The notes: generated by a model not told the origin, from the letters alone. Shown: positions 29,501-35,748, numbered from the stretch's first letter. The stretch is DNA of 59,638 bases from an uncultured Robinsoniella sp. (GCA_900539655.1 UQCR01000029.1:1-59638), one strand, 5' to 3'. Numbers and translations: made by a program.

Positions 29501-30588
29501 TCCATTGTATTAAAACGTTCCAGCCACCAACGATAGTCAATAGCTTTCTGGACTGCTTTATTCGGTACGTCTATGTATGGAAGGTTGTCCGCCCAGTACT
29601 GATTGTACTCTGCCTTCTGTGCTTTTAATGCGCTTGTACCATCCAGTTCCAGAAAACGTACGTAATCTGTTGTGGACTGTGGAAGTTCCTCTGTGGTAAA
29701 AGCCATAACAACTTTTACTTCTACTGTTTGTCCTGCCGGAATGGTGACTGTTTTCACCATGGACTTATTAGATCCTTCCGCATACTCAAATCCATTTCCG
29801 GATAAGCGGGTAGTGATTTTTGTTAAATCAGCTGTAGAATTCATAGATCCGGTAAGTTCCTGCTGGGTTTCGCCTCCCACCGTCACTTCATCACGGCTGC
29901 TTACAAAGTTGGAATTTACATTAACCGTAATCGTTTTGTCAGATCCCTCTGTATTAGTCAGATTAACCGTCGTTACCGCAACATTTTCATTGCTGATGAA
30001 TTTCTCCACATCTGCTGTCAGGGAACCAACCTGATACTGGCTTACCCAGTTACTTGGATAATTCACACGCTTACTTGTTACTTCTTTGGAGCTTAATGTG
30101 CTGGAACCCTCCGAAAAACTAATCGCATACATGTCTCCGCCCAGGGAACTGCCGGAAGAACTGCATCCATAGCTGGTTTTGCCGCCAAAACCAATAATGG
30201 CCGGATTGCTGGTGTACATATAAAGTGCCCGGCCTCTGGTCATAAACGTATTGCCATCATCATCCCCATTATTGCCTGCGTTGCCATTTGCCACTCCATA
30301 ACGCGCCAGAATACGGTCCATATAAAAGGAATCTCCACCGTTATCCAGATCCTGCTGATAGAGTGCTTTCATCATTTCTTTTGAATCATACGTTACGCCT
30401 CCCAAATCGTATACATCCGCCAAGCTTTCCGTGTTCTTAAATGTCGGATGTCCAATTGCCAATGCTCCCGGTTCTGTTCCGGTACCTGTTTCAGCAAACG
30501 CTGTGATCGCACTGCCTGGCAGCATAGAAACCGCTACTGCAACTGCCAATGCCTTCGTCGCCAATTTCCGTTTTCTTTTCTTCCCCAT
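23578..30588 (-). CDS. Giant secreted glycoside hydrolase, GH121-like beta-L-arabinobiosidase with FIVAR and BspA-like tail
   Basis: 2336 residues. Signal peptide 1-32 (ITAFA). Order as read: N-terminal beta-sandwich and (alpha/alpha)6 barrel about 40-870; discoidin-like about 905-1036; Ig-like about 1045-1140; second discoidin-like about 1148-1295; two Big_4-like domains 1300-1452; two FIVAR units 1456-1585; LamG-like 1588-1805; five FIVAR units 1815-2178; BspA-type leucine-rich C-terminus 2195-2336. Catalytic candidates of GH121 HypBA2, as I recall E383, N515 and E713, have counterparts at nearly the same places: E378 (TVEGVLGYNN), N515 (GIGNWK) and E710 (NNNEFF). HypBA2 releases beta-arabinobiose from hydroxyproline-linked arabinan and likewise carries Ig-like and FIVAR modules. 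The GH127 gene and ABC transporter in the locus support this. No sorting signal is present. A different MGH1-like barrel enzyme remains possible. Confidence 0.8.
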   Translation of the reverse strand: MGKKRKRKLATKALAVAVAVSMLPGSAITAFAETGTGTEPGALAIGHPTFKNTESLADVYDLGGVTYDSKEMMKALYQQDLDNGGDSFYMDRILARYGVANGNAGNNGDDDGNTFMTRGRALYMYTSNPAIIGFGGKTSYGCSSSGSSLGGDMYAISFSEGSSTLSSKEVTSKRVNYPSNWVSQYQVGSLTADVEKFISNENVAVTTVNLTNTEGSDKTITVNVNSNFVSSRDEVTVGGETQQELTGSMNSTADLTKITTRLSGNGFEYAEGSNKSMVKTVTIPAGQTVEVKVVMAFTTEELPQSTTDYVRFLELDGTSALKAQKAEYNQYWADNLPYIDVPNKAVQKAIDYRWWLERFNTMDANIPGYDFQYPVTVEGVLGYNNAIALTQPMHLQDTKWLRNAYLPLGQLLSVGNSSQSSAFLDNPGNRSNWNNHYGQYIADAGLEAFNVIGGGAELAENLAYYFEHDAKGQLDHYGNHTSATTPENYLIDYQNNYMTGNDADTISMHVKGIGNWKTHGENAYVYAAAQSASDLYGMLGNIEKSEEMKTLAENIQSDILEYLWCDQCQKFETRAVNPTSSFVSHNPDKPNLVELTESNNYNYFSVGAVPTDEASIAKYKEALKTFTNGDDFPIFPYYTANQVHNKQLPGSNNFSNINFTVQARAYEAALRTYDVEQEYVTDDMLALMVEWCAWNMYPNGGDVSYPNNNEFFNIDNKTLDTYYRSWIYHNILGNYTYLFIEDMAGVQPRSDEKLELDPIDFSYDHFMVNNIRYHGKDITISWDKPDGNKYYGDSVPEGFAVWIDGESAFVLNDLVHVVYDAKTGELEFPENEKTTVLSKASVSEIPAAMDVAITDSNVVEMLKKSGINGLTNEAEGATVTASYTPAKARAATWAEKHRADGSDTTSKAVNETAPDPQAVTDGMTVNMPFWGNDQSTNATDSLVIDLGGQKNIDMMDIYFYNDRQSGGYAEPTKYTLEYWDGSAWKHAENQNRTPAIPRANYNEDKFKEITTDKVRVTVTNQPGRYTAVTEVQLFKEGGDRPEVENQAPDVTVKVNTEKLENMKASLTAQCTDDGLPYDKTLTYKWEVTEKPSDTASAYLSDEKALNTSLIGSEEGTYKVRFTADDGEKQTVKELSVEIKKADTQADIDVAPTAVASSDYTASWEKLDGINNTSFEPTKSAGGTGKGWGNWGVSGGTGSTHWVQYTWKEAVNIYKNDIYWYDDNGGTRVPSSIQMQYKNDAGEWVDANVTTDFQNANKKNKYNAIDMVPVTTTALRLNMKLSAAGTGIYRWKVYSTPVEEILPVFKGTKTGTIPQMPKDITAKTSYKELRTVKVLWDAITQDQVAADGEFTINGVNEETGKFVTATITARSDMDKATITTVDDTTVNTLVGNLPYMPKTVMVLYNNGVKDNVSVNVTWPQITADQVAAEGTFTVEGDVEGTTTKAKMTVNVIGTTVDTTKLSEALNKAKAYAAKDYTAESFKKLTDAITAAEELLKDSGATQAQINTALDDLNTAVSGLVGLKTQLENTLKEAKAFDPAKYTEESYAVLSKAITDAEEIMKAEDATEAGVNAAVEALKTAMAQLVKIENAELILHYTFDKQDEITKIKDESASNYTVEVPKLEDVDFVEGKSGDALKFDGDDTSFEIPAGANLATKDITISYWFKRTGEITGNNSLIWAKDESSYNGKGFYTNYPVGDQYSSFFVVDGFNAFYVAQNPNDFLPLNEWTHIAVTWDSDSKTGKIYKNGQEQKVTKLGDPQTITGSESAVNRVGKNGYSNDAQYPTNLELDDLRIYNGAVNSDKVNELYTEFDSNVDKSALQQALETAEAYIADGYTEESFAVLQAAITEAKVVYEDVNADQDAVDEQIGKLAEAIAQLESILADLTQLQSLYNAVSQMDMTNYTEASAGVLKTALENAAAVIKKENATKVEAAAAESELLVALAGLEKKVEEPKPVIDKSLAKALYGAYKDLNLSGYTQESAAAFTQALGSLQTVIGKENATQEEVDNSVANLLSAATALAVMPEDPEEPEVEVDFSVLSILYNAYTGIDTAKYTKESTDAFLAALQGAEEVLNNKDAEQAAVDQAASALAQAVAELTLEPVKPEEPENPEEPTVTTDTTTLKVLYHAYAGLDTGKYTDNSAKALKDAVSAAAAVLNNANATQDQIDQAASRLMSAATALEMKPVEIPKPVVPALKKGQILTYKGLRYQVTNPTAGKATVMVVGASSRSVKKVTVPSTVTLKGVKCKVTKIGQKSFKNYKKLQQITIGANVTAIGQQAFYGDTKLNTINVKSKVLKNAYSYCLKNISSKAVINVPKSKVRAYKKIFKNRGQKSSVVIK

Positions 30589-30626
30589 AACATTCTCCTT
30601 TTCCGTGCTTATTTTGTTACAATCTC

Positions 30627-30632
30627 ATTATA
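30627..30632 (-). promoter_or_regulatory. -10 box of the GH121-like gene
   Basis: TATAAT on the minus strand, placing the transcript start about 30 bases before the ATG. A TTGAAA lies 14 bases upstream, too close for a normal -35, so an activator is likely. Confidence 0.6.
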
Positions 30633-30661
30633 GCGTTATCGATTGCTTTCAAAAATTGCAT

Positions 30662-30705
30662 TATCTTAAGGAAGGTGTACTATCTTATAGTATTATTTTA
30701 AGATA
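30662..30705. promoter_or_regulatory. Repeated TATCTTA arms, candidate YesN operator
   Basis: Three copies of one 7-base word: tatctta at 30662-30668 and 30681-30687 in direct orientation, and its complement taagata at 30699-30705. Starts are 19 and 18 bases apart, about two helical turns. They sit 30-78 bases upstream of the GH121-like -10 box, a normal activator position for AraC-type DNA-binding domains. Confidence 0.45.
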
Positions 30706-30714
30706 TTTGACGTT

Positions 30715-30790
30715 GCAGACGGAAAGTCCACTGCCTTTCTGATAGAAGGCAGGTAGCCGGAAACGGATATGAGAAATCATATGAGGTGGC
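30715..30790 (+). other. Possible structured RNA element with GAAA tetraloops
   Basis: Read as plus-strand RNA, it can form consecutive hairpins: ctgcctt with aaggcag (30731-30752), CCG-GAAA-CGG (30757-30766) and ATATGA-GAAA-TCATAT (30767-30782). Two stable GAAA tetraloops in a row favour the plus strand as the folded one. No known riboswitch core was recognised. It lies just upstream of the sRNA promoter, so it would need its own promoter, which I could not find. Confidence 0.35.
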
Positions 30791-30799
30791 AAAAATGCA

Positions 30800-30828
30800 T
30801 TGACATTCTTTGCATAGTGTTATATATT
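30800..30828 (+). promoter_or_regulatory. Consensus promoter of a short plus-strand RNA
   Basis: TTGACA (30800-30805), a 17-base spacer and TATATT (30823-30828). It is the best -35 in the window and drives only a short stretch before a terminator. Confidence 0.8.
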
Positions 30829-30834
30829 ATAAGC

Positions 30835-30899
30835 ATATAAAGTATCTATGTACTCTAGATGCACAAATCCCCACGGAGGCTAGTCCGTGGGGATTTTTT
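30835..30899 (+). ncRNA. Short small RNA with its own promoter and terminator
   Basis: From the consensus promoter the transcript would start near 30835 and end at the terminator, about 65 bases, with no reading frame inside. Its 3' end meets, tail to tail, a broken small hydrophobic-peptide gene on the minus strand (30901-31026). That is the arrangement of txpA/ratA-type type I toxin-antitoxin pairs, where the RNA is antisense to the 3' end of the toxin message. Expression and role are inferred. Confidence 0.55.
30866..30899 (+). terminator. Strong terminator of the short RNA
   Basis: A perfect 12-bp stem (aatccccacgga at 30866-30877 with tccgtggggatt at 30884-30895), a 6-base loop and a run of T. 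Confidence 0.92.
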
Positions 30900-30900
30900 G

Positions 30901-31026
30901 TTAGCTGTCTTTGTTTTTCTTTTCAATCCACCTGCAAGCATAATATCCAGTGGTAATACTTTCTATCCAACCGATAACAGGCAGTCCTATCCTGATCTAT
31001 GCCATTGCTAAAATAATTTTCATCAT
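30901..31026 (-). pseudogene. Small hydrophobic peptide gene with an in-frame stop (type I toxin-like)
   Basis: From the ATG at 31024-31026 the frame reads MMKIILAMA, then TAG, then 31 more codons (IRIGLPVIGWIESITTGYY followed by ACRWIEKKNKDS) to a TAA. The reading after the stop is clearly peptide-like: a hydrophobic stretch, then Cys-Arg-Trp and a basic tail, as in small membrane peptides of phage and type I toxin origin. A single base change of the TAG would give a 41-residue peptide. A palindrome (gcaggattcctgc, 31031-31043) covers the ribosome-site region. It could also be translated from a later non-ATG start. Confidence 0.45.
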
Positions 31027-31067
31027 GGAAGCAGGATTCCTGCATAGCCTACAACTTATCCCCCACT

Positions 31068-31105
31068 ACAAAAAAAACCGCCATTGTATAAAACAATGAC
31101 GGTTT
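31068..31105 (-). terminator. Terminator of the rpsF-ssb-rpsR operon
   Basis: On the minus strand a perfect 13-bp stem (arms 31093-31105 and 31075-31087, loop of 5) followed by a T run. Confidence 0.9.
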
Positions 31106-31124
31106 AAAAATATCAATTTAATGA

Positions 31125-31391
31125 TTAATCCATTACATATGGCATTAAAGCGATATGACGTGATCTCTTAATTGCAACAGTAAGAGCTCTCTGATGTTTT
31201 GCACAGTTTCCTGTGATTCTTCTAGGAAGAATTTTTCCTCTCTCAGATACATATCTTTTTAATTTATTTACATCCTTGTAATCGATTTCGTTATTCTCTT
31301 TACCACAGAATACGCAAACTTTTTTTCTTCTACGTCCGCCTCTTCTCTTCATCGGAGAATCGCCGCCTCTATCATTTCTATTATAAGCCAT
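31125..31391 (-). CDS. rpsR: 30S ribosomal protein bS18
   Basis: 88 residues. The N-terminal basic stretch (MKRRGGRRRKKVCVFCGKEN) with a C-x2-C pair marks the Zn-binding form of S18, and ILPRRITGNCAKHQRALTVA is the core signature with a further Cys. S18 binds S6 on the platform of the 30S subunit. It is last in the conserved rpsF-ssb-rpsR order, 66 bases after ssb. Confidence 0.98.
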   Translation of the reverse strand: MAYNRNDRGGDSPMKRRGGRRRKKVCVFCGKENNEIDYKDVNKLKRYVSERGKILPRRITGNCAKHQRALTVAIKRSRHIALMPYVMD

Positions 31392-31457
31392 GTTTGTTAC
31401 CTCCTTTTACAAATTTCGAATTCATATAATGTATGAGATCTGCTTCTCATTTTCGTT

Positions 31458-31910
31458 TTAATTAAATGGTAATTCCTCATCAATGCCATCCGGGATGTTC
31501 ATGAATCCGTCGCCTGATGCCGCACTTGGTGTCGGTCTTGATGATGGTGCAGCTGACTGCATGCCCCCTTCGCCGCCAGCCATAGATGCGTTCTTGCTTT
31601 CACAGAATTCGTGATCTTCAACAACAATATCCGTAGTGTAGACTTTCTGTCCGTCTTTGTTTGTATAACTTCCAGTCTGAATACGTCCGGTAACAGCAAT
31701 CTTCATACCCTGACGAAGATATTTTTCTGCAAACTCAGCCTGTCTTCCAAAACCAACACATCCTATAAAGTCTGCGGTTGCTTCTCCGTCACGCTTAAAT
31801 CTGCGGTCTACTGCCAATGTGTATCTTGCTACTGCCATGGAATTTTCTCCTGATGAATAACGAACCTCAGGATCTCTGGTTAAACGCCCCATTAAAATGA
31901 CTTTGTTCAT
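31458..31910 (-). CDS. ssb: Single-stranded DNA-binding protein
   Basis: 150 residues. OB fold 1-110 (MNKVILMGRLTRDPEVRYS, then FIGCVGFGRQAEFAEKYLRQ), a Gly/Ser/Pro/Ala-rich flexible linker, and the acidic tip DEELPFN, the C-terminal tail that recruits repair and replication partners. It coats single-stranded DNA in replication and repair. The place between the S6 and S18 genes is standard in Firmicutes. Confidence 0.98.
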   Translation of the reverse strand: MNKVILMGRLTRDPEVRYSSGENSMAVARYTLAVDRRFKRDGEATADFIGCVGFGRQAEFAEKYLRQGMKIAVTGRIQTGSYTNKDGQKVYTTDIVVEDHEFCESKNASMAGGEGGMQSAAPSSRPTPSAASGDGFMNIPDGIDEELPFN

Positions 31911-31929
31911 ACTTTCTCCTCTTTTCTAT

Positions 31930-32217
31930 CTATGCATCCTGTCTTACGCATAAATATCTGATAACATTTTCCATGATACGGACACGTCTTTCAACTTCCG
32001 CTGGGCATGTTGAATCAGATTCGAAATGGATGAAGTAGTAAAATCCTTCTTTCATTTTCTGAATTTCGTAAGCTAATCTTTTCTTACCCCATTCATCAAC
32101 GTCTGTGATTGTTCCACCGAAACGGGTAATGTATTCTTTTACCTTTTCGATAGTTGCTACTCTTACATCTTCTTCGATTTTTGCGTTGACAACAACGGCT
32201 AATTCATATTTGTTCAT
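31930..32217 (-). CDS. rpsF: 30S ribosomal protein bS6
   Basis: 95 residues, full length, with the typical opening (MNKYELAVVVNAKIEED), GKKRLAYEIQKMKEGFYYFI core and closing RVRIMENVIRYLCVR. S6 pairs with S18. It is first in the operon and has a leader of about 75 bases with a GC-rich hairpin where the S6:S18 complex may act back on its own message. Confidence 0.98.
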   Translation of the reverse strand: MNKYELAVVVNAKIEEDVRVATIEKVKEYITRFGGTITDVDEWGKKRLAYEIQKMKEGFYYFIHFESDSTCPAEVERRVRIMENVIRYLCVRQDA

Positions 32218-32244
32218 GCTCTTGGCACCTCCTTATGGTCTCTG

Positions 32245-32266
32245 GCCCCCTATCTATGTGGGGAGC
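32245..32266 (-). promoter_or_regulatory. Leader hairpin of the rpsF operon
   Basis: A C-rich arm and a G-rich arm with one bulge lie between the transcript start and the S6 ribosome site. S6:S18-binding leaders of this kind are known in many bacteria; I did not verify the conserved bulge. Confidence 0.45.
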
Positions 32267-32300
32267 AAGGAAATTAATAAATAATATATCACAAGTTAAA

Positions 32301-32329
32301 ATCATATCATAAGGCTGGCTATATTTCAA
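32301..32329 (-). promoter_or_regulatory. Promoter of the rpsF-ssb-rpsR operon
   Basis: On the minus strand TTGAAA (32324-32329), a 17-base spacer and TATGAT (32301-32306). Confidence 0.8.
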
Positions 32330-32453
32330 GTACTTTTTTCCAATATTCGCGGGATTCTGCAACTTTTTTATGTTATCTTAAAATAAAAACTAAAAGTTGA
32401 TTATCTGTATAAATACGTAACTGCTCTGGAAACTGAAATTTTGAAATAGCGCC

Positions 32454-32822
32454 TTAAAAGAAAATTGCTTTTATTATAAACCACAATATCAAAAGCCACA
32501 TTACTATAATCGGAATTGCGAAGTACCAATGCTTTGGTTTTCCACTTTTCCAAATATCCTTGGATTCTCGCCTGTATTTCTCAAAGGTCTCTTTTGGTAT
32601 TAGTTTCATTATCAGCGCAACTAGTAATGGAACAATAATAACATCATCAAGATAACCAAGAAAAGGAATGAAATCAGGTATAAAGTCAATAGGAGAAAGT
32701 ATATATCCTATTGTTATTCCAGCTAGTATTTTTGCAGCAATAGGAGTTTTCTTATCTTTTAAGCATAAAAACACGGCTGGAATATCGTTTTTTAATAGTA
32801 TTGCTTTCTCTTTTAATTTCAT
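32454..32822 (-). CDS. DUF1232 (YkvA-like) small membrane protein
   Basis: 122 residues. The DUF1232 hallmark is clear: YILSPIDFIPDFIPFLGYLD (about 40-59), between a basic N-terminus and a hydrophobic helix. A second membrane segment lies at the C-terminus (FAIPIIVMWLLILWFIIKAI). The function of the family is unknown. It is a single gene with an AAGGA site and no operon partners. Confidence 0.85.
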   Translation of the reverse strand: MKLKEKAILLKNDIPAVFLCLKDKKTPIAAKILAGITIGYILSPIDFIPDFIPFLGYLDDVIIVPLLVALIMKLIPKETFEKYRRESKDIWKSGKPKHWYFAIPIIVMWLLILWFIIKAIFF

Positions 32823-32957
32823 ATATGTATTCCTTACTATTTTCTATTTTTTTATATTACAAATTGACAGTTATCGTTTAAGCTTAATGATACTACCAAA
32901 ATTAAATATCACGGAATAAAACAATAGAAACATTACAAAGGAGAAGAATTAAGTAAC

Positions 32958-33305
32958 TTAAACGATGTTTTCGCCCAATATTATTTTAGGCATTGTTATT
33001 AAACATCTACTCCATCGTTTATAAAATTTTTCCATTCCTAATTTCGATACTCTAGCATGAGTTTCTTCATCTTTTAATACCCAATATAGAACGTAGGTTA
33101 TTTTACCTACATTTCTTGTAAGGCGAACAGGCAGCTCCCCTTCTTTAACTGCTTTAAAATCTTTCTGTCTGTGAGTTCGTTTTATATAGTGCACATCAAT
33201 AACACCATCTTGTTTTAAATAAAATTCAGCCACTTCTTTCATCAATGTTTCAATCTCATCTAACTTTGTTAATTTTGCTTCATATATACAAATTTCGTTA
33301 AACAT
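32958..33305 (-). CDS. Small hypothetical protein, possibly a dimeric alpha-beta barrel (ABM-like) fold
   Basis: 115 residues from the ATG at 33303-33305, which has a GGCGGAGG site; a longer in-frame start lacks one. The protein opens FNEICIYEAKLTKLDEIETL, a beta strand then a helix, and has a second hydrophobic strand pattern (ITYVLYWVLKDEETHARV), like small ferredoxin-like ABM/EthD proteins. No catalytic residues were recognised. It sits alone between unrelated genes. Confidence 0.6.
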   Translation of the reverse strand: MFNEICIYEAKLTKLDEIETLMKEVAEFYLKQDGVIDVHYIKRTHRQKDFKAVKEGELPVRLTRNVGKITYVLYWVLKDEETHARVSKLGMEKFYKRWSRCLITMPKIILGENIV

Positions 33306-33607
33306 AAAACACCTCCGCCAATACTTATTTATATGACAATTATAGCTTAAATCAAAATATATAGCAATGGCGGTCCACAAGTGTAATTGCGTTTTTATTG
33401 ACATTTTTGATATTCTTTTTAACGAGGTTTAATAATCTTTTTAATGTTCTTTTTGATGTCTTTCTCATTTTAATAGTTTTTAACACTTTCCTATGTTAGA
33501 ATGAAGCTATACAATTTTTTGGTATAGTCCTTAAAAAGTGTGCCACATGATGATTGATTGATAAATAAACACTGCATAATACTGACATCTGTAAGGAGGT
33601 ACGGAAC
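33306..33607. other. AT-rich intergenic stretch
   Basis: About 300 bases without a gene. The middle (33410-33480) is low-complexity, with repeated ctttttaa-like words. It should hold the divergent promoters of the two flanking genes. The ribosome site of the DUF1361 gene (AAGGAGG) is the only clear signal. Confidence 0.5.
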
Positions 33608-34318
33608 ATGCTAAAAGCTTTGAAAAACTATCATATCCTTATTTACCCTGTAATCCTTTACTGGTGCATCTGTATATTGATGTACCTGAAATTCCCCCAT
33701 ACTCTCTATTTAATGCTGGGCTGGAACGTTTTTCTGGCTGCACTGCCACTGCTGTTTATAGGGATATCGATTTATCTTTATAATCAAAAAATAAAGTTTG
33801 GAGCTGCCTTTTTTACTTTGTCCTGGCTGCTATTTTTCCCGAATTCTATTTATATTATTACGGATTTTATTCATATATCCAATGACAGCCTGGTATGGGT
33901 AGAAAAAGCAGGTGAGCTTTATGAAAAAGGAAAAACAGTTTATAATACGGATATATTTGCATGGTTCAAGATGTTTACCATTGGTATTGGATGCGTCTAC
34001 GGGGTTATCCTGGGATTGGAATCCCTCCGTTTATTTTTAAATATGGCATCTTCCATTACTTCATCCTTTTTATCCTGGATCTGCATAACTGCAGTTTCTC
34101 TGATGAGCGGATTTGGCGTCTATTTAGGACGGTTTCTCCGTTTTAACAGCTGGGATGTCCTGCAGCCTTTTAATCTCATTAATGGCATTCTGGATGAGCT
34201 GGACATATTTGCTTTACAATTTACGCTTTGCTTTGCCACTGTGATACTATTACTGTTTTTCTTTTATCTTACCATGGTACGTCTGATACATGCCCAGATA
34301 AAAATAGAAAAGTCCTGA
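33608..34318 (+). CDS. DUF1361 membrane protein
   Basis: 236 residues, with about seven hydrophobic segments. The family motif LLFFPNSIYIITDFIHIS (about residues 76-93) is plain. DUF1361 proteins are inner-membrane proteins of unknown function. The start has an AAGGAGG site eight bases upstream. It is followed by an ene-reductase gene 117 bases on, probably as a separate unit. Confidence 0.85.
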   Translation: MLKALKNYHILIYPVILYWCICILMYLKFPHTLYLMLGWNVFLAALPLLFIGISIYLYNQKIKFGAAFFTLSWLLFFPNSIYIITDFIHISNDSLVWVEKAGELYEKGKTVYNTDIFAWFKMFTIGIGCVYGVILGLESLRLFLNMASSITSSFLSWICITAVSLMSGFGVYLGRFLRFNSWDVLQPFNLINGILDELDIFALQFTLCFATVILLLFFFYLTMVRLIHAQIKIEKS

Positions 34319-34435
34319 CGGCAGGCAGAATTCTATTATGGTGCATACTTTTTCAGAATGAAATCTTGCTTTTTTAGCTTTTTAGGTCTACAATTTAATG
34401 TGTACTATATTTTTATGTTGATAGGAGTTGATAAC

Positions 34436-35533
34436 ATGAAACAACTATTTGAACCTCTTAAGATAAATTCTATGGTGTGCAGGAACCGTTTTCTGCGAAG
34501 CGCCACCTGGGAGGCTCTGTCTGACGAACAGGGACACCTCACAAATAAACAAAAGAAAATATATACAGAACTGGCTAAAAATGAAGTTGGGTTGATTTGC
34601 ACCGGCTATGCCCGCATCTTAGAAGAAGAACAGCCAAATGAGAAAATGATGGGTATTTACAATGACAGTTTCATCCCGGAATATCAGTCATTAACAAAAT
34701 CCGTACATAAGTATGGCGCCAAAATAATGATGCAGCTGGCATATGGCGGAACAAAGTCCACCTACCGGACAAGCAGCCGGAAGATTTTTTCCCCCGGGGA
34801 TATTCCTGAGAAATCCACCGGAACAGCCGGCGTTCCTATGACCAAAGAGGATATCCGCTACGTGACAAATGCATATGTGCAAGCTGCCCGCCGTGTAAAG
34901 GAAAGCGGTTTTGATGCTGTTCAAATACATGGAGGGCACTCCTACCTTTTGAATCAGTTTTTAAGTCCTTATTATAATAACCGGCCTGATGAATACGGCG
35001 GCAGTCTGTCCAACAGATTGCGTATTATTCGTGAAATATATGACGGAATACGCCAGGAAGCCGGCAAAGATTTTCCTATCTTAATCAAAATAACCTGTTC
35101 TGATTTTTTTGAAGGGGGACTGACATTTGAAGAAGCTCTGCCGATCTGCAGGGAACTGGAAGAAATGGGTTTTGACGCCATCGAAGTATCGGGAAATATA
35201 CATGGAAAAGCAAACAGTATGTCCGGACAGATTTTTGACGGATACCCTCTGACAAGAGGCGGATATTTTATTGAATATGCGAAGGTAATTGCTAATGAAG
35301 TCCAAATTCCCGTATTTGTGACCGGAGGGATTTCCCACTATGACAAAGCCCTCGACTGGCTAGAGAACAGCCGTATTGCAGGCTTTGGATTCTGCAGGGC
35401 ACTGCTGACTGAACCCAATCTGATAAAACGCTGGAAAGACGGAGATATGACCCCCGCCAGGTGCCTGCATTGCTCACAATGCAGAACCAGAGAAGGGAAT
35501 TACTGTACTGTGTTTCATAAAGGAAAACTATAA
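34436..35533 (+). CDS. NADH:flavin oxidoreductase of the old yellow enzyme family
   Basis: 365 residues from the ATG at 34436, with AGGAG eight bases upstream; an in-frame ATG at 34358 has no site. TIM barrel with the FMN- and substrate-site residues in FDAVQIHGGHSYLLNQFLSP, then NNRPDEYGGSLSNRLR, and the late phosphate-binding VFVTGGIS. A Cys cluster near the C-terminus (CLHCSQC, then a Cys 8 residues on) recalls the Fe-S site of the larger dienoyl-CoA reductases, but the rest of the Fe-S/FAD half is absent. It should reduce activated C=C bonds or similar acceptors with NAD(P)H. The natural substrate is unknown. Confidence 0.9.
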   Translation: MKQLFEPLKINSMVCRNRFLRSATWEALSDEQGHLTNKQKKIYTELAKNEVGLICTGYARILEEEQPNEKMMGIYNDSFIPEYQSLTKSVHKYGAKIMMQLAYGGTKSTYRTSSRKIFSPGDIPEKSTGTAGVPMTKEDIRYVTNAYVQAARRVKESGFDAVQIHGGHSYLLNQFLSPYYNNRPDEYGGSLSNRLRIIREIYDGIRQEAGKDFPILIKITCSDFFEGGLTFEEALPICRELEEMGFDAIEVSGNIHGKANSMSGQIFDGYPLTRGGYFIEYAKVIANEVQIPVFVTGGISHYDKALDWLENSRIAGFGFCRALLTEPNLIKRWKDGDMTPARCLHCSQCRTREGNYCTVFHKGKL

Positions 35534-35536
35534 AAA

Positions 35537-35561
35537 AGAGCGTGAGAAATTCTCACGCTCT
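35537..35561. terminator. Bidirectional terminator between ene-reductase and DUF951 genes
   Basis: An 11-bp perfect stem (agagcgtgaga with tctcacgctct) with loop aat. A tract rich in A lies on the left, giving a T run for minus-strand transcripts, and T-rich sequence on the right serves the plus strand. It overlaps the DUF951 stop codon. Confidence 0.88.
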
Positions 35562-35748
35562 ATCCTTCTGTTTTTTTCTGAAGTCCCTTCGTATTCTTCT
35601 CAACCAGCTTCCTGGCAATCATGATCTGATGTCCGCAGCCCATGCATTTAAGCCTGAAATCAGCACCTACCCGAAGTATTTCCCAGTCATTGCTACCGCA
35701 AGGATGCTGTTTTTTTAATTTTACAATATCTCCAACCTCATAAACCAT
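35560..35748 (-). CDS. DUF951 small protein
   Basis: 62 residues. Typical opening VYEVGDIVKLKKQHPCGSND followed by WEILRVGADFRLKCMGCGHQ. Cysteines in HPCG and CMGCGH suggest a small metal-binding fold. The family is widespread in Firmicutes, often beside DNA or translation genes, and its function is unclear. It is 12 bases downstream of the sirtuin gene and probably in the same operon. Confidence 0.9.
   Translation of the reverse strand: MVYEVGDIVKLKKQHPCGSNDWEILRVGADFRLKCMGCGHQIMIARKLVEKNTKGLQKKTEG

Noticed and set aside
23578..30588. LPXTG or NPxTx sorting signal sought in both giant proteins as substrates for the sortase
   Set aside because: The C-termini (ending SSVVIK here and IVERK in the 2433-residue protein) have no sorting motif, hydrophobic helix or charged tail.
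30718..30734. ggaaagtcc recalls the conserved GAGGAAAGUCC of RNase P RNA
   Set aside because: The region is too short and lacks the other universally conserved RNase P segments.
30878..30888. The string ggctagtccgt resembles part of a Cas9 tracrRNA
   Set aside because: It is the loop and arm of a perfect terminator hairpin, and there is no cas gene or repeat array in the window.
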